Positions 18,601 through 26,109 of a stretch of 64,000 bases of DNA are shown here, piece after piece; positions within the stretch are counted from its first letter, which is position 1; each line of letters begins with the position of its first letter. Under the pieces are notes generated by a model that saw only the letters and a program-made list of their open reading frames with translations, was not told where the DNA came from and ran no database searches. The DNA is taken from assembly GCF_003014595.1 (NCBI RefSeq), contig NZ_PYGK01000001.1, positions 864,820-928,819 on the forward strand. The letters are read 5' to 3'. Source of the stretch: Chitinophaga ginsengisoli. GTDB lineage: Bacteria > Bacteroidota > Bacteroidia > Chitinophagales > Chitinophagaceae. Made by a program: the position numbers and the translations under genes.

Positions 18601-18858
18601 CGTGCGGCTTGTTTCGAACCGCAGAATGTGATCAGTGAGTCTAAATGGCAGAATGGTGTGAGCTATTACGAAAGCACGAAGGATGCAAGCACTAATTTCT
18701 TCTTTAGCAGTTTGAGAAAAGGAACTTATGTGTTTGAGTATACTTTGTTCGTGACACATCAGGGGAACTTCAGTAATGGGATCACTACTGCACAGTGTAT
18801 GTATGCGCCGGAGTTTAGTGCGCATAGTGAGGGGATAAGGGTGAAGGTAGTGGAGTGA
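12670..18858 (+). CDS. Alpha-2-macroglobulin-like protein with MG2 domain
   Basis: A secreted 2062-residue protein of the bacterial alpha-2-macroglobulin family, whose members trap proteases in the periplasm or at the outer surface. The N-terminus has a signal peptide (hydrophobic IVAIFIFSIL, likely cut after VMA); an IFSILSC stretch is a poor lipobox. A helical region (about 30-400) precedes macroglobulin beta domains, including an MG2 stretch near residues 610-720 (TDRAIYRPGQTLYFKG). The A2M-domain stretch FFLPELHTDKDGN lies at about 1295 and the thioester-type motif YECSEQ at Cys1519, i.e. C-x-E-Q with Cys and Gln in place. An alpha-helical toroid and a C-terminal domain follow. No PBP1C partner gene is adjacent. 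Start may instead be Met5 (12682). Confidence 0.88.
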   Translation: MLSHMRLIVAIFIFSILSCKSVMAQFNYDTHWKKVQELDGKGLLRSALLELDVISENAAKQQNEVQLLKTYIYRIKYVANLETEKNEKDKNVSWKTQTFSPTARAIMKSLQGETLQRYLEDNRFQLYERTDIKGDTSTDVSTWSEARLHREITAAYEASLQDIPALKKVDISKYEDILQAGKGNGRKLRPTLYDLVAHRALDYYKSGESQITSPENQFELTDPAAFATADVFMQHKFATTDSASLQYKALLLLQDLMRFHAKDKTALLDLDLERTTYMNQVGVMPDKEALYVKLLKAQEKAYEGEKEMTQVLSQLAYYYFNEGNKKDATVAEGMTPAAAMQLAKTLCEKAIALAPVSVGGASCFDLLQGIKGEALRLETELVNLPDMPFRTLVTYRNTDKIYLRVVRIDEAFRNSLREAQEDYRDTTNKYWRSIVGKQPLKTWEQAMTGSADFREHAAEIKIDALPLGLYMVIASVNKDFSLRENLLAIQFIHVSNISYILREYNEDDITSRYYTLHRQTGQPLPGTKLTVWGHNESGRASKLTQLQTYTANKDGVIDVNWDNKRQNVRLEWKNGEDQLFIDDFKYVYNYKYQQQSNELKDQHNSFIFTDRAIYRPGQTLYFKGIALTANPGGAKSKVMPGLKTKVELYDVNGELVDTLTVTTNEYGAYSGKFTLPTGRLNGEFHLQETGGIAYTAFQVEEYKRPKFYVEFEPVKGTYRVNDSVKVTGKALAYAGNNIDGAQVQYRVTRRARFPYPWLMWRMPFQSESREIVHGEVKTAADGTFSITFPALPDLKVPAALKPVFSYAVSATVTDINGETHSGDQMVSAGYQALEIKLNLPGTVLQKDLDSVKIITQNLNGSFEAAEVAVSVSPVKPPARLLRSRYWAKPDQFVIPQEAYEKAFPHDIYNDEDNNESWIREQAVLTQSVTTSEKGNVHLAKEKLAAGWYELKASTKDKYGEEVVQKQVFEVVDLSEKKLSYPVYVWKYADAKPVEPGEKKQIRIGSSATDVHVLQLLTQSEKKEAFSSFNINGTIENRDYTALESDRGNAVFQYAFVKDNRVYTLAETVNVPWSNKQLDVTIASHRDKLLPGEKEKWQVKIKGYKGEQVAAEMVASMFDASLDEFRRQDWSVPSVMPELYAFRFWTAEDNFKRTMSINRDDITRKSRPELPAFAYDDLNWFGWYLSGAYLLLDDKEVSIVGYSEGIRRRMYGKLSGARPGAVMAEAAVSKALPAPAPAMVKADMEVVDAKKVASLEQTGGAKAEDSAKALDQNGSGISKPADNIQPRKNFNETAFFLPELHTDKDGNISFDFTVPEALTRWRFLSLAHTKDAAFGMAETSIVTQKPLMVQPNAPRFMREGDRMEFSAKISNLADSTLKGEARLELLDARTMQPVDGWFQNLFPVQHFTVEKGQSTAVSFPVQIPFNFNSSLVYRVVAQSGIYSDGEENALPVLTNSTLVTETLPLSMRGDGTRTFTMPKLLKSGDSETLQQHSFTLEFSGNPAWYAVQALPYLMEYPYECSEQIFNRFYANTLATYIVNALPGVKNIFEKWRTTDTSALQSNLQKNEELKAVLLQETPWVLEAKNESEQKKRIALLFDLQRMSSEQQRAVNQLVERQMGNGAFPWFNGMWEDRYITQYIIAGFGRLREVGALKNEDEARSMITKGLNYIDRAIDVTYRSLKQDKADMNAQWIGYIEAHYLYTRSLFKGEEVAGAYREAYLYYLAQAKKYWMKMDVYPQAMLAIALKKGGDVKTATEIINSLKERAINNDELGMTWKELRGGYWWYQAPVESQAMLIAAFKEVTNDTTAVGDMKTWLLKNKQTNNWNTTKATADACYAMLLGGSNWLAATPEIDIKAGSVTVSSEKEKTEAGTGYFKKRFNTNEVKPAMGNIAVTVKGSKGQPSWGAVYWQYFEQLDKITSAETPLKLEKQLFIERNTANGPVLTTIEDGNSLKVGDKVKVRIVMKSDRDMEYIHLKDMRAACFEPQNVISESKWQNGVSYYESTKDASTNFFFSSLRKGTYVFEYTLFVTHQGNFSNGITTAQCMYAPEFSAHSEGIRVKVVE

Positions 18859-18880
18859 TCGCTATAATGTCATTTTTATA

Positions 18881-18926
18881 AAACGCTGATCTGGAAAGGG
18901 TTTTGGCCTCCGGATCAGCGTTTTTT
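18881..18926 (+). terminator. Terminator after the A2M-like gene
   Basis: AAACGCTGATC and GGATCAGCGTT form an 11-bp stem around a ~22-nt loop, followed by a six-T run. Confidence 0.85.
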
Positions 18927-18929
18927 CGT

Positions 18930-18937
18930 TATATTGC
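18930..18937 (+). promoter_or_regulatory. Variant -7 box of the AAA/HNH operon
   Basis: TATATTGC lies 20 nt before the ATG at 18958, directly after the terminator T run. The same variant precedes the genes at 6462 and 28070. Confidence 0.35.
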
Positions 18938-18957
18938 TTCCCCATAATTCATTGTTC

Positions 18958-20265
18958 ATGCTGATCAATTATCTGTATATCCAGAACTTTAAAGGATTTG
19001 AGCAGAAGGAGATTTCTTTTAACCCGGGATTCACAGTTGTTATAGGAGATAATAGTTTAGGGAAGTCTTCCTTATTACATGCGCTACAGGTAGCGCTGGG
19101 AGCTTACCTGCAATGTTTACCGATACCTGCGTCGGCGGTTTACAGACGTCAGTTCCGGCAACAGGAGGTATTTGTCAAATGGAATGACGCTGATCGGGGA
19201 TATAGTGCAAATGAACAGGAGACACTGATTAGAGTGTTTTCACAGTTTAATAATGATCAGATTGAATGGTCGAGGGTGATGTTGGCAAACGGAATGACAA
19301 GCCATAGCAGAAAGCATGTCGGGGAGTTAATGGATGCTGTTTCTGGACTGTTGAAAGAAAGAAAACAAACCAGCGGAGCGGTTCTACCAGTTGTAGCAAG
19401 TTTTGGAACTGAACGGACAATGGCGCAACAGCGGAAGGGGAAAAGAGCACAGGAACGCAGGAGCCGCATGGAAAAGGGTTATCTGGCTGCACTTTCGGAC
19501 AAAGTGGATTTTGAAGGAGTGATAGAATGGTTATATAATTATGATAATGAGTTGAAGTATGACCGTGAGTTTGCAGGGACGAAAGAAGCTGTATTCGAAG
19601 CTATTGCTATAGCTATTCCATATCTGGAAGATATTGGGTTCAATACTCATTACAGAGAATTGGAAGCGGTTGTTAAAATTGATGATAAAGATTTCGGCAG
19701 GAAGACTCATTCTAATATGAGTGATGGGTTGATTGCCATGTTAAACCTTGTTGCTGAATTAGCTTTCCGGTGTGTTATCCTGAATGGGTATTTAGGGAGT
19801 GACGCGGTTATTCAGACTAAGGGAGTTGTGTTGATAGATGAACTGGATATGCATTTACATCCTAACTGGCAGCGGCATGTGATCAGGGATCTTAAACAGG
19901 CATTTCCGAATATTCAGTTTATTGTTACTACGCACTCGGCGTTTATTGTGCAAAGTATACGCTCGGAAGAGTTGATCATCATTGATGATGAAATACAAAA
20001 AGGAAGTGATCCGTTCAGGAAAACAATTGAGGCTGTTGCTGCGGAAGAAATGGGGGTAGAGAATGTGCCGAGAAGCATTGAGTTTTTAAAGATGCAGGAA
20101 GTTGCACAGGAATATTTTGAGTTAATACAGGCGGGAAAGACAAGTGATAATGATGAACGCGTAAGTCAATTGAGGGAGCAATTAAATGAATTAGAGGAGA
20201 GATTCGGAGAAGATCCAGCATTTGTCGCATCATTAAAGATTGAAAGAAAAGCTAAAGGTTTATGA
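18958..20265 (+). CDS. AAA ATPase, PtuA-like (candidate defence)
   Basis: A 435-residue SMC/OLD-type ATPase. Walker A is GDNSLGKSS (from residue 30) after the typical FKGF...ISFNPGFTVVIG strand, a degenerate signature NMSDGLIAMLNL lies near 262, Walker B is VLIDELDMHLHP (Asp294, Glu295), and the switch histidine His326 is in VTTHSAF. The C-terminal ~60 residues are charged and probably coiled (VSQLREQLNELEERF). Its stop overlaps the start of an HNH nuclease gene by 4 nt (ATGA). An ATPase plus HNH pair is the arrangement of Septu (PtuA/PtuB) anti-phage systems and of Ec78-type retron effectors. No reverse transcriptase is nearby. AT-rich codon use compared with neighbours suggests acquisition by transfer. 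The Septu label is inference. Confidence 0.75.
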   Translation: MLINYLYIQNFKGFEQKEISFNPGFTVVIGDNSLGKSSLLHALQVALGAYLQCLPIPASAVYRRQFRQQEVFVKWNDADRGYSANEQETLIRVFSQFNNDQIEWSRVMLANGMTSHSRKHVGELMDAVSGLLKERKQTSGAVLPVVASFGTERTMAQQRKGKRAQERRSRMEKGYLAALSDKVDFEGVIEWLYNYDNELKYDREFAGTKEAVFEAIAIAIPYLEDIGFNTHYRELEAVVKIDDKDFGRKTHSNMSDGLIAMLNLVAELAFRCVILNGYLGSDAVIQTKGVVLIDELDMHLHPNWQRHVIRDLKQAFPNIQFIVTTHSAFIVQSIRSEELIIIDDEIQKGSDPFRKTIEAVAAEEMGVENVPRSIEFLKMQEVAQEYFELIQAGKTSDNDERVSQLREQLNELEERFGEDPAFVASLKIERKAKGL

Positions 20266-20978
20266 GACCTGTTGAAAAGTTTGAATGGCCCCAAATTAAT
20301 GGCAGGAATAAGGTTTATAAACAACATAGTCTTGCCAGAGTTGACCTTGAAAATAATCTCGGATATTATTGCAGCTACTGTGAAGTGTTTAGTGCTGACC
20401 TGGAGGTGGAACATGTTATTTCCCGGCATCAGGATCCAACGTTAAAATGTAGTTGGGATAATTTTCTACTGGCATGTGGCAGATGCAATGGACGAGATAA
20501 TAAGGCCGCTAAGCCAGTTAATATAAATGCGATGCATTTTCCTCATAGGAACAATACTTTCCTCTCTTTCACCTATCAGGAGGGCGGGTATATTAGTGTT
20601 AATCCGTTGCTGGAAGGTACGTCTACGATGGCAGCGGAGGCAATGCTCAACCTCGTTGGTCTGGACAAATTTCCCGGCAATACCAAATACGTGAGACATA
20701 ATGCAAATGATACACGATGGAACCACAGAAGGGTAGCCTGGGCGCTGGCGGTCAAATACCTGCCGGACTTTGAATCGGGAAGGCTAAAGGCTGAGGATAT
20801 TGTGTCATTTGCCAGACAGAGAGGTTTTTTCTCTGTCTGGTATGCGGTCTATCATCAACACAAGGCTGTAAGGGAATTACTGATTCAGTCCTTCCCCGGA
20901 ACAGCTGTCAGTTGTTTTGATGCCGTTGATTATAGTCCCGTGCCCCGTAATCCGGAAAATACAGAAGACCCGGTATAG
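20262..20978 (+). CDS. HNH endonuclease, PtuB-like (candidate defence)
   Basis: A 238-residue HNH nuclease. The zinc and catalytic residues are visible: CSYC (Cys37, Cys40), EVEHVISR (His51), WDNFLLAC (Asn67) and CGRCN (Cys72, Cys75, Asn76). The beginning MRPVEKF resembles PtuB-like HNH proteins, whose N-terminus starts MRxIxK. It is translationally coupled to the AAA ATPase upstream; the pair probably acts as one complex in which the ATPase controls a toxic nuclease. The C-terminal ~150 residues have no motif I recognise. The operon ends here; no third gene, toxin or reverse transcriptase is attached. Confidence 0.78.
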   Translation: MRPVEKFEWPQINGRNKVYKQHSLARVDLENNLGYYCSYCEVFSADLEVEHVISRHQDPTLKCSWDNFLLACGRCNGRDNKAAKPVNINAMHFPHRNNTFLSFTYQEGGYISVNPLLEGTSTMAAEAMLNLVGLDKFPGNTKYVRHNANDTRWNHRRVAWALAVKYLPDFESGRLKAEDIVSFARQRGFFSVWYAVYHQHKAVRELLIQSFPGTAVSCFDAVDYSPVPRNPENTEDPV

Positions 20979-20989
20979 TTTGTTCTTGC

Positions 20990-21130
20990 TGAAACCGGAC
21001 ATCCCTGTATCAAAACCGGACACTTACCTTGCTGAATTTTGTATTAAATAATTGATAATCAATAATGTGTTGACATGGCATTCTTTTAGGGTCATAGCCA
21101 CATGAGTTACCAAATACGGACAGCAATTGC
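20990..21130 (+). promoter_or_regulatory. ACCGGACA direct repeats upstream of the esterase gene
   Basis: AAACCGGACA occurs at 20992 and 21013, exactly 21 bp (two helical turns) apart, with a related AAATACGGACA at 21112. This is the layout of a dimer- or oligomer-binding activator site. A TGGCAT at 21075 recalls the -24 part of a sigma-54 promoter but the -12 part is poor. The rest of the 194-bp gap is AT-rich and shows nothing else. Confidence 0.4.
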
Positions 21131-21172
21131 TATTTTTAGTCTGTTATTTGTCACTCCAAAATTGATCCTTCT

Positions 21173-22564
21173 ATGAAACTGATTGTCACGGTATTTCTTG
21201 TCCTTTCATTTTTCACCACCTCTGCACAGGTGATCATAAAAGATTCTATATATTCCAATGTATTGAAAGAACAAAGGAAGATAGAAGTGGTGATGCCGGA
21301 TAAATACAAACCAGGTGAAAGATTTGAAGTGACCTATGTAACGGATGGAGAGTGGAACACTAAGATAGTAGCGCAATTACAACGCTTCGCGGAGATCCAG
21401 TTCATGCCGCCGAACATTATTGTGAGCCTGCCGAATACTTATGTAGGCAAAGACAACTATCGCGTCAGAGACTTTACTCCTTACAATATCCCGGATAATA
21501 AATTAACCGGGGGAGCGGATAATTTTCTGTCGTTCCTGAAAACTGAACTAATCCCGTATATAGAAAAGAAGTATCCTACCAAAGGATATAGAACATATCA
21601 TGGTGGCTCATTGGGGGGCGTATTTGGTCTCTATGCCTTTTTTAAAGAACCTCAGTTATTCCAGTCTTATTTACTGGCTGATCCTGCTTTCTGGTGGGGA
21701 AATGGTTTCCTGATGAAAATGGCAGCGGATAGTTTACCATCCCTGCCTAATCCAGATAGAACATTATTGTTAACCGGAAGAGAAGGGCAGGCGTTTAAGG
21801 AAATGGGGATCAAAGACATGGATTCCATCTTCCGCGCGAAGGCACCAGCAGCATTACATTGGAAGACGTTGGTATATAGCGGGGAAACGCATAATTCCAT
21901 GATCTTTAAAACAGTGTATGATGGATTGAAGTATACATACAACGGGTACATGACCAAGGAACTCAACTATCATCCAATGTCGGGTATTATCCTGAAAGAC
22001 AAGCCTTTTAACCTGTATTGCTTTCCCGAAGAGCATCTGGACGTGCATTATACAACAGATGGAACAGAACCTACAGCGGCATCACCAAAGTTAACAGCGG
22101 GAGAATCGAAAATTACCGTGCCTGTACAACTGACTGTAAAAGTAATGGCTGCAAGGGATGGATATGCACGAACAAAGAAAGGCACTTTTATAATAGGAGA
22201 GATGTGGCATGGAACAGATAAACCAAGAAAGATGTTACAGGGAGGACTTGATACCTTGCATGGACAGATTACTGGTTTGATAGAACTGAAAGAACCCGGG
22301 TATTATATTTTTGGTATAGAGCCAGGGACGAATGCTACAGTATCACTGAATAAGCAGGTATTGATCGATTATAAAGTAAAAGGGGACGATGATGATCTTC
22401 AGTCTTATATCGTACCGTTGGACAAAGGTTTTTACCAATTGGACATGACTTATGACACAGCGAATATACCCAAGCTGATATATTTAGCACCCGGAAAGCA
22501 GGAGGCAGTGGCCATTCCTGCGGACCTGCAATATCATATCGGAAAAGCAACTGCAAAAAAATAA
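21173..22564 (+). CDS. Secreted esterase (Esterase D/PHB depolymerase-like hydrolase)
   Basis: A 463-residue exported alpha/beta hydrolase. A signal peptide is clear (MKLIVTVFLVLSFFTTSAQ). The hydrolase part (about 20-255) has the nucleophile elbow HGGSLGG (Ser146) and a likely catalytic histidine His240 in SGETHNS; this is the putative esterase family related to enterobactin esterase Fes/IroE-type enzymes. Residues about 270-345 resemble a beta-sandwich (VHYTTDGTEPT, as in chitobiase C-terminal domains), and the rest is a beta-rich domain. The substrate is unknown. The FtsX-type permease gene follows after 4 nt, so the two are co-transcribed, perhaps under the repeat-containing region upstream. 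Confidence 0.8.
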   Translation: MKLIVTVFLVLSFFTTSAQVIIKDSIYSNVLKEQRKIEVVMPDKYKPGERFEVTYVTDGEWNTKIVAQLQRFAEIQFMPPNIIVSLPNTYVGKDNYRVRDFTPYNIPDNKLTGGADNFLSFLKTELIPYIEKKYPTKGYRTYHGGSLGGVFGLYAFFKEPQLFQSYLLADPAFWWGNGFLMKMAADSLPSLPNPDRTLLLTGREGQAFKEMGIKDMDSIFRAKAPAALHWKTLVYSGETHNSMIFKTVYDGLKYTYNGYMTKELNYHPMSGIILKDKPFNLYCFPEEHLDVHYTTDGTEPTAASPKLTAGESKITVPVQLTVKVMAARDGYARTKKGTFIIGEMWHGTDKPRKMLQGGLDTLHGQITGLIELKEPGYYIFGIEPGTNATVSLNKQVLIDYKVKGDDDDLQSYIVPLDKGFYQLDMTYDTANIPKLIYLAPGKQEAVAIPADLQYHIGKATAKK

Positions 22565-22568
22565 CAAA

Positions 22569-24941
22569 ATGTTTAAGAGTTATCTGAAAGCAACGCTGCG
22601 TAATCTTTGGAAAAATAAGACCTACAGTTTCCTGAATATATTCGGACTGGCAATAGGGATTGTTTGTGCAGGTGTGATCTTTTTATGGGTGGAAGATGAA
22701 GTTAATTTTGACAGCACCTATGCGAAGAGGGACAAGTTGTATTCTTTGCAGGCGAACTGGGATTATGAGGGAAGTATCCGTACGTTCTCCTCTACACCGG
22801 GACTGACGGGACCAGCAATAAAGGAAGAGATTCCAGGTATTGCAAATACTTGCCGTATGACAGATTTTGCATCTTCTTTGCTGTTCAATATAGGGGAGAA
22901 GGCTGTTTATGCAAGCGGCAGATATACAGAACCTTCGCTTTTTGATATGTTCACTTTACCTTTTGTGGAGGGGAATGCAAGCACTGCGTTTAAAGACCTT
23001 GATGCAATGGTGATCACACAAAAGACTGCGAAGAAGTTTTTTGGAGAGGATAAAAACATCATAGGCAGAAGGGTAAAAGTGGATAATAAACAGGAATATG
23101 TAATCACCGGAGTGGTGAAAAACCTGCCTGAAAACTCAACATTGCAGTTCGAATGGGTAGCTCCCTTCGAGGTTTATTTTCAACAGAGAAAAGAAGCGTT
23201 ATCCGACTGGTTGAGCAATTCTCCTTATACCTATGTAGAGCTAGCGCCTAATGCAGATCCGGCAGCGATTGATAAAAAGCTATACAATTTCATCCAGCAA
23301 AAAAATCCCAGAGCGATCAATCACCTGTTCCTGTTCAATATGAACGATTGGCGCTTGCATGGGAATTTTGAAAATGGGAAACAGGTGGGAGGGCGTATCA
23401 CCTATGTCCGTATGTTCTCCCTGATTGCATGGATCATTCTGCTTATAGCCTGTATCAATTTTATGAACCTGGCTACTGCCCGCAGTGAAAAGCGGGCGCG
23501 TGAAGTAGGTGTACGTAAAGTGATGGGCGCTGGCAAGCAGGGGCTAATGGCACAGTTTATAGGAGAAGCTTTGTTGATGGCAACATTTAGCTGTGTACTG
23601 GCAGTAGTGATTATATGGATGGTATTGCCGTTGGCAAATGCGCTGATGGGAAAGAACCTGACATTAGGATTGCAGAACCCCCTACATATACTGGCATTGA
23701 TAGTGATCACACTCGTTTGTGGGTTGGTGGCAGGAAGTTACCCTTCCTTTTACCTTTCTTCGTTTAATGCGGTGGCAGTGCTGAAAGGCTTGAAAACAAA
23801 AGCAGGAGGGGCTGCATTTATCAGGAAAGGGTTGGTGGTGTTACAGTTTTCAATATCCATTGTACTCATCATTTGTACCGTGATCATCTATCAACAGCTG
23901 CAACATGTGAAAAGCAGAGATCTGGGCTTCAATAAAGAGCATTTATTGAGCATAAACCTGAAAGCAAACATGCTGAATAATTTCAGCTCTATTAAGCAGG
24001 ACCTGTTGAATACAGGGATGGTGGAGAATGTAGCGCTGTCTGATCATCCTACTATCTATGGCGGTAATAACACCGGTGCATTAAAATGGCAGGGTAAACC
24101 GGAGAATAGTGATATACTGATCTCTACCCGACTGGCGAGTTCCGGGTTTATTCCTACTATGGGTATGCAGTTTCTGGAAGGTAGGGATTTTAACGCAGCG
24201 AACACGGATTCACAGAGTGTTATTATCACGTCTTCCCTGGCGAAAATGATGGGAGCAGGAAGTGCATTGGGGAAGAAGATTGAGGCACCGACTAATGGCC
24301 CGGCACTTTTCCTGACAGTTGTAGGAGTGGTGAAAGATTATGTGTATGGTGACATGTATGCCTCACCAGATCCTGTTATGTTCTATAACATCACACAGTT
24401 TGGGAACATTATGTATCTGCGTTTAAAAGCGACTGCTGATCCTGTAAAAGCTGTGGCGGCTATTGAAAAAGTAATAACCAAAGCTAACCCCGGTTATCCG
24501 TTTGAATATACTTTCGTTGACGATCAGTTCAATGACCTGTTCCAGGGAGAAATGCTGGTAAACAGGTTGTCGCGCGCATTTGCAGGACTGGCTATCATCA
24601 TTTCGTGTTTAGGTTTATTTGGTCTGGCAGCCTATACGGCTGAACGCAGGACAAAAGAGATTGGTATCAGAAAAGTATTGGGCGCCAGTGTAGCAGGTAT
24701 AACTGGTTTGTTATCGAAGGATTTCCTGCAACTGGTGCTTATATCCTGTGGAGTGGCTTTCCCGCTGGCATGGTGGGCAATGTCTTCCTGGCTGCAGCAG
24801 TATGCTTACCGGGTGAGTATCCACTGGTGGGTATTCCTGCTGGCAGGTATCGCAGCGGTGATCATATCATTGATCACGATCAGTTTCCAGTCTGTAAGGG
24901 CCGCATTAGCGAATCCTGTAAAAAGCCTTAAGGCGGAATAG
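22569..24941 (+). CDS. FtsX/MacB-type ABC transporter permease
   Basis: A 790-residue permease with two MacB periplasmic core domains and two FtsX domains. The N-terminal helix (SFLNIFGLAIGIVCAGVIFLWV) is followed by a large periplasmic domain to about residue 280, three helices with the ARSEKRAREVGVRKVMGAGK motif (about 305-325), a second periplasmic domain (about 445-660), and the matching RRTKEIGIRKVLGAS motif with three more helices. Such proteins are highly duplicated in Chitinophaga-like genomes. No ATPase gene is adjacent, so it must share one or act differently. Co-transcribed with the secreted esterase upstream. Confidence 0.9.
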   Translation: MFKSYLKATLRNLWKNKTYSFLNIFGLAIGIVCAGVIFLWVEDEVNFDSTYAKRDKLYSLQANWDYEGSIRTFSSTPGLTGPAIKEEIPGIANTCRMTDFASSLLFNIGEKAVYASGRYTEPSLFDMFTLPFVEGNASTAFKDLDAMVITQKTAKKFFGEDKNIIGRRVKVDNKQEYVITGVVKNLPENSTLQFEWVAPFEVYFQQRKEALSDWLSNSPYTYVELAPNADPAAIDKKLYNFIQQKNPRAINHLFLFNMNDWRLHGNFENGKQVGGRITYVRMFSLIAWIILLIACINFMNLATARSEKRAREVGVRKVMGAGKQGLMAQFIGEALLMATFSCVLAVVIIWMVLPLANALMGKNLTLGLQNPLHILALIVITLVCGLVAGSYPSFYLSSFNAVAVLKGLKTKAGGAAFIRKGLVVLQFSISIVLIICTVIIYQQLQHVKSRDLGFNKEHLLSINLKANMLNNFSSIKQDLLNTGMVENVALSDHPTIYGGNNTGALKWQGKPENSDILISTRLASSGFIPTMGMQFLEGRDFNAANTDSQSVIITSSLAKMMGAGSALGKKIEAPTNGPALFLTVVGVVKDYVYGDMYASPDPVMFYNITQFGNIMYLRLKATADPVKAVAAIEKVITKANPGYPFEYTFVDDQFNDLFQGEMLVNRLSRAFAGLAIIISCLGLFGLAAYTAERRTKEIGIRKVLGASVAGITGLLSKDFLQLVLISCGVAFPLAWWAMSSWLQQYAYRVSIHWWVFLLAGIAAVIISLITISFQSVRAALANPVKSLKAE

Positions 24942-24968
24942 ACAGCGGTATCGTATTTTGCAGCCCAA

Positions 24969-26024
24969 ATGAAAGTAGACTTTTTGATCATAGGGCAGGG
25001 CATTGCAGGTACCGTGTTGAGTTACACTTTGATGCAGGCAGGACAGTCTGTACTGGTCATGGACGAATATAAGCCCAATAGCGCGTCGCGGGTGGCGGCA
25101 GGAGTGATCAATCCTGTTTCCGGTCGCCGGTTCACTGTAGCCTGGCAATATGACCAGATCTACCCTGTGGCCATGCAGGTATATAAAGAGCTGGAACAGC
25201 TGCTTGGTGTACAGGTATTCAAGCCCAGGGATATTTATAATGTATTACCCTCCGAGCAGTTGAGAGAAGCTTTTATGGAGCGCACCACGGGATTGTCCTA
25301 TATGGAAGACCCGTCGGAGGAGAGGGTGAGTGCCTACGATCAATGGCTGGACCAGCCCCATGGCGCCGCTATTGTAAAAGGTGCTACTGTATTGTTACAT
25401 AATCTCTTACCTGCCTGGAGAAGCTATCTGAAAAGTCATAACAGCCTGCGGGAGGAAAGACTGGAGCTCTCCGGTCTTGCGGTCAGCCCCGAAGGCGTGA
25501 AATATGCTGACATCAGTGCCCGTTACCTGATCTTTTGTGAGGGCGCCGCTATTGTGAATAACCCCTGGTTCAATTACATCCCATTCCTGTTAAATAAAGG
25601 GGAGGTACTACAAGTACAGATCCCTGGGTTCTCTACACCTGATATTATTAAAAGGAGCGTATCGCTTGTGCCACAGACTTTAGATACCTATTGGGTAGGG
25701 GCAACATTTGCCTGGGATTATCCGGATGAAGCTGCTACACAGGAGAAGCGGGAAATCCTGGAAAAAGGCCTGCAGCAATTACTGAAGGTTCCTTACCAGG
25801 TGCTGGAGCAGCTGGCGGCTGTACGGCCTTCAGGGACAGATCGCCGTCCTATAATGGGATTACACCCCCAATACTCCTCTCTGGGCATATTTAACGGCCT
25901 GGGGACCAAAGGGACGTCCCTGGCTCCCGCTATGGCGGCCGAATTTGCCGCTCATGTACTCCGCAATGAGCCACTGCAGGCTGATACAGATATTAAACGC
26001 TTTTTTAACAGGTACAGGGGGTAG
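24969..26024 (+). CDS. FAD-dependent oxidoreductase (DAO family)
   Basis: A 351-residue flavoprotein of the D-amino-acid-oxidase fold, which oxidises amines or amino acids. The FAD-binding GxGxxG motif is at the start (VDFLIIGQGIAGTVLSYTL), and RVAAGVINPVSGRRF follows as the family's second FAD contact. A C-terminal GxGxKG-like element (FNGLGTKGTSLAP) completes the fold. Length is normal. The substrate cannot be read from the sequence; thiazole synthesis (ThiO) and MnmC-like roles are possible relatives but no partner genes support them. It starts 27 nt after the permease and may be read through from it. The aspS promoter lies just after its stop. Confidence 0.85.
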   Translation: MKVDFLIIGQGIAGTVLSYTLMQAGQSVLVMDEYKPNSASRVAAGVINPVSGRRFTVAWQYDQIYPVAMQVYKELEQLLGVQVFKPRDIYNVLPSEQLREAFMERTTGLSYMEDPSEERVSAYDQWLDQPHGAAIVKGATVLLHNLLPAWRSYLKSHNSLREERLELSGLAVSPEGVKYADISARYLIFCEGAAIVNNPWFNYIPFLLNKGEVLQVQIPGFSTPDIIKRSVSLVPQTLDTYWVGATFAWDYPDEAATQEKREILEKGLQQLLKVPYQVLEQLAAVRPSGTDRRPIMGLHPQYSSLGIFNGLGTKGTSLAPAMAAEFAAHVLRNEPLQADTDIKRFFNRYRG

Positions 26025-26043
26025 AAATGCAGGCGGCAAAATG

Positions 26044-26051
26044 TATCTTTG
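26044..26051 (+). promoter_or_regulatory. -7 box of aspS
   Basis: TATCTTTG matches TAnnTTTG, about 58 nt before the aspS ATG. No TTG is at the ideal distance. Confidence 0.5.
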
Positions 26052-26109
26052 CCGACCGTTTGGGCCTCGACCCCGGAGAACACAAAGTTGAACTTTATAA
26101 TATAAGTAT

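Noticed and set aside
18958..20978. Retron (Ec78-type) interpretation of the ATPase/HNH pair
   Set aside because: No reverse transcriptase or msr/msd-like region is present within several kb on either side.
21070..21095. Sigma-54 promoter before the esterase gene
   Set aside because: The -24 part (TGGCAT) fits but the -12 part does not contain GC, so only the upstream repeats are reported.
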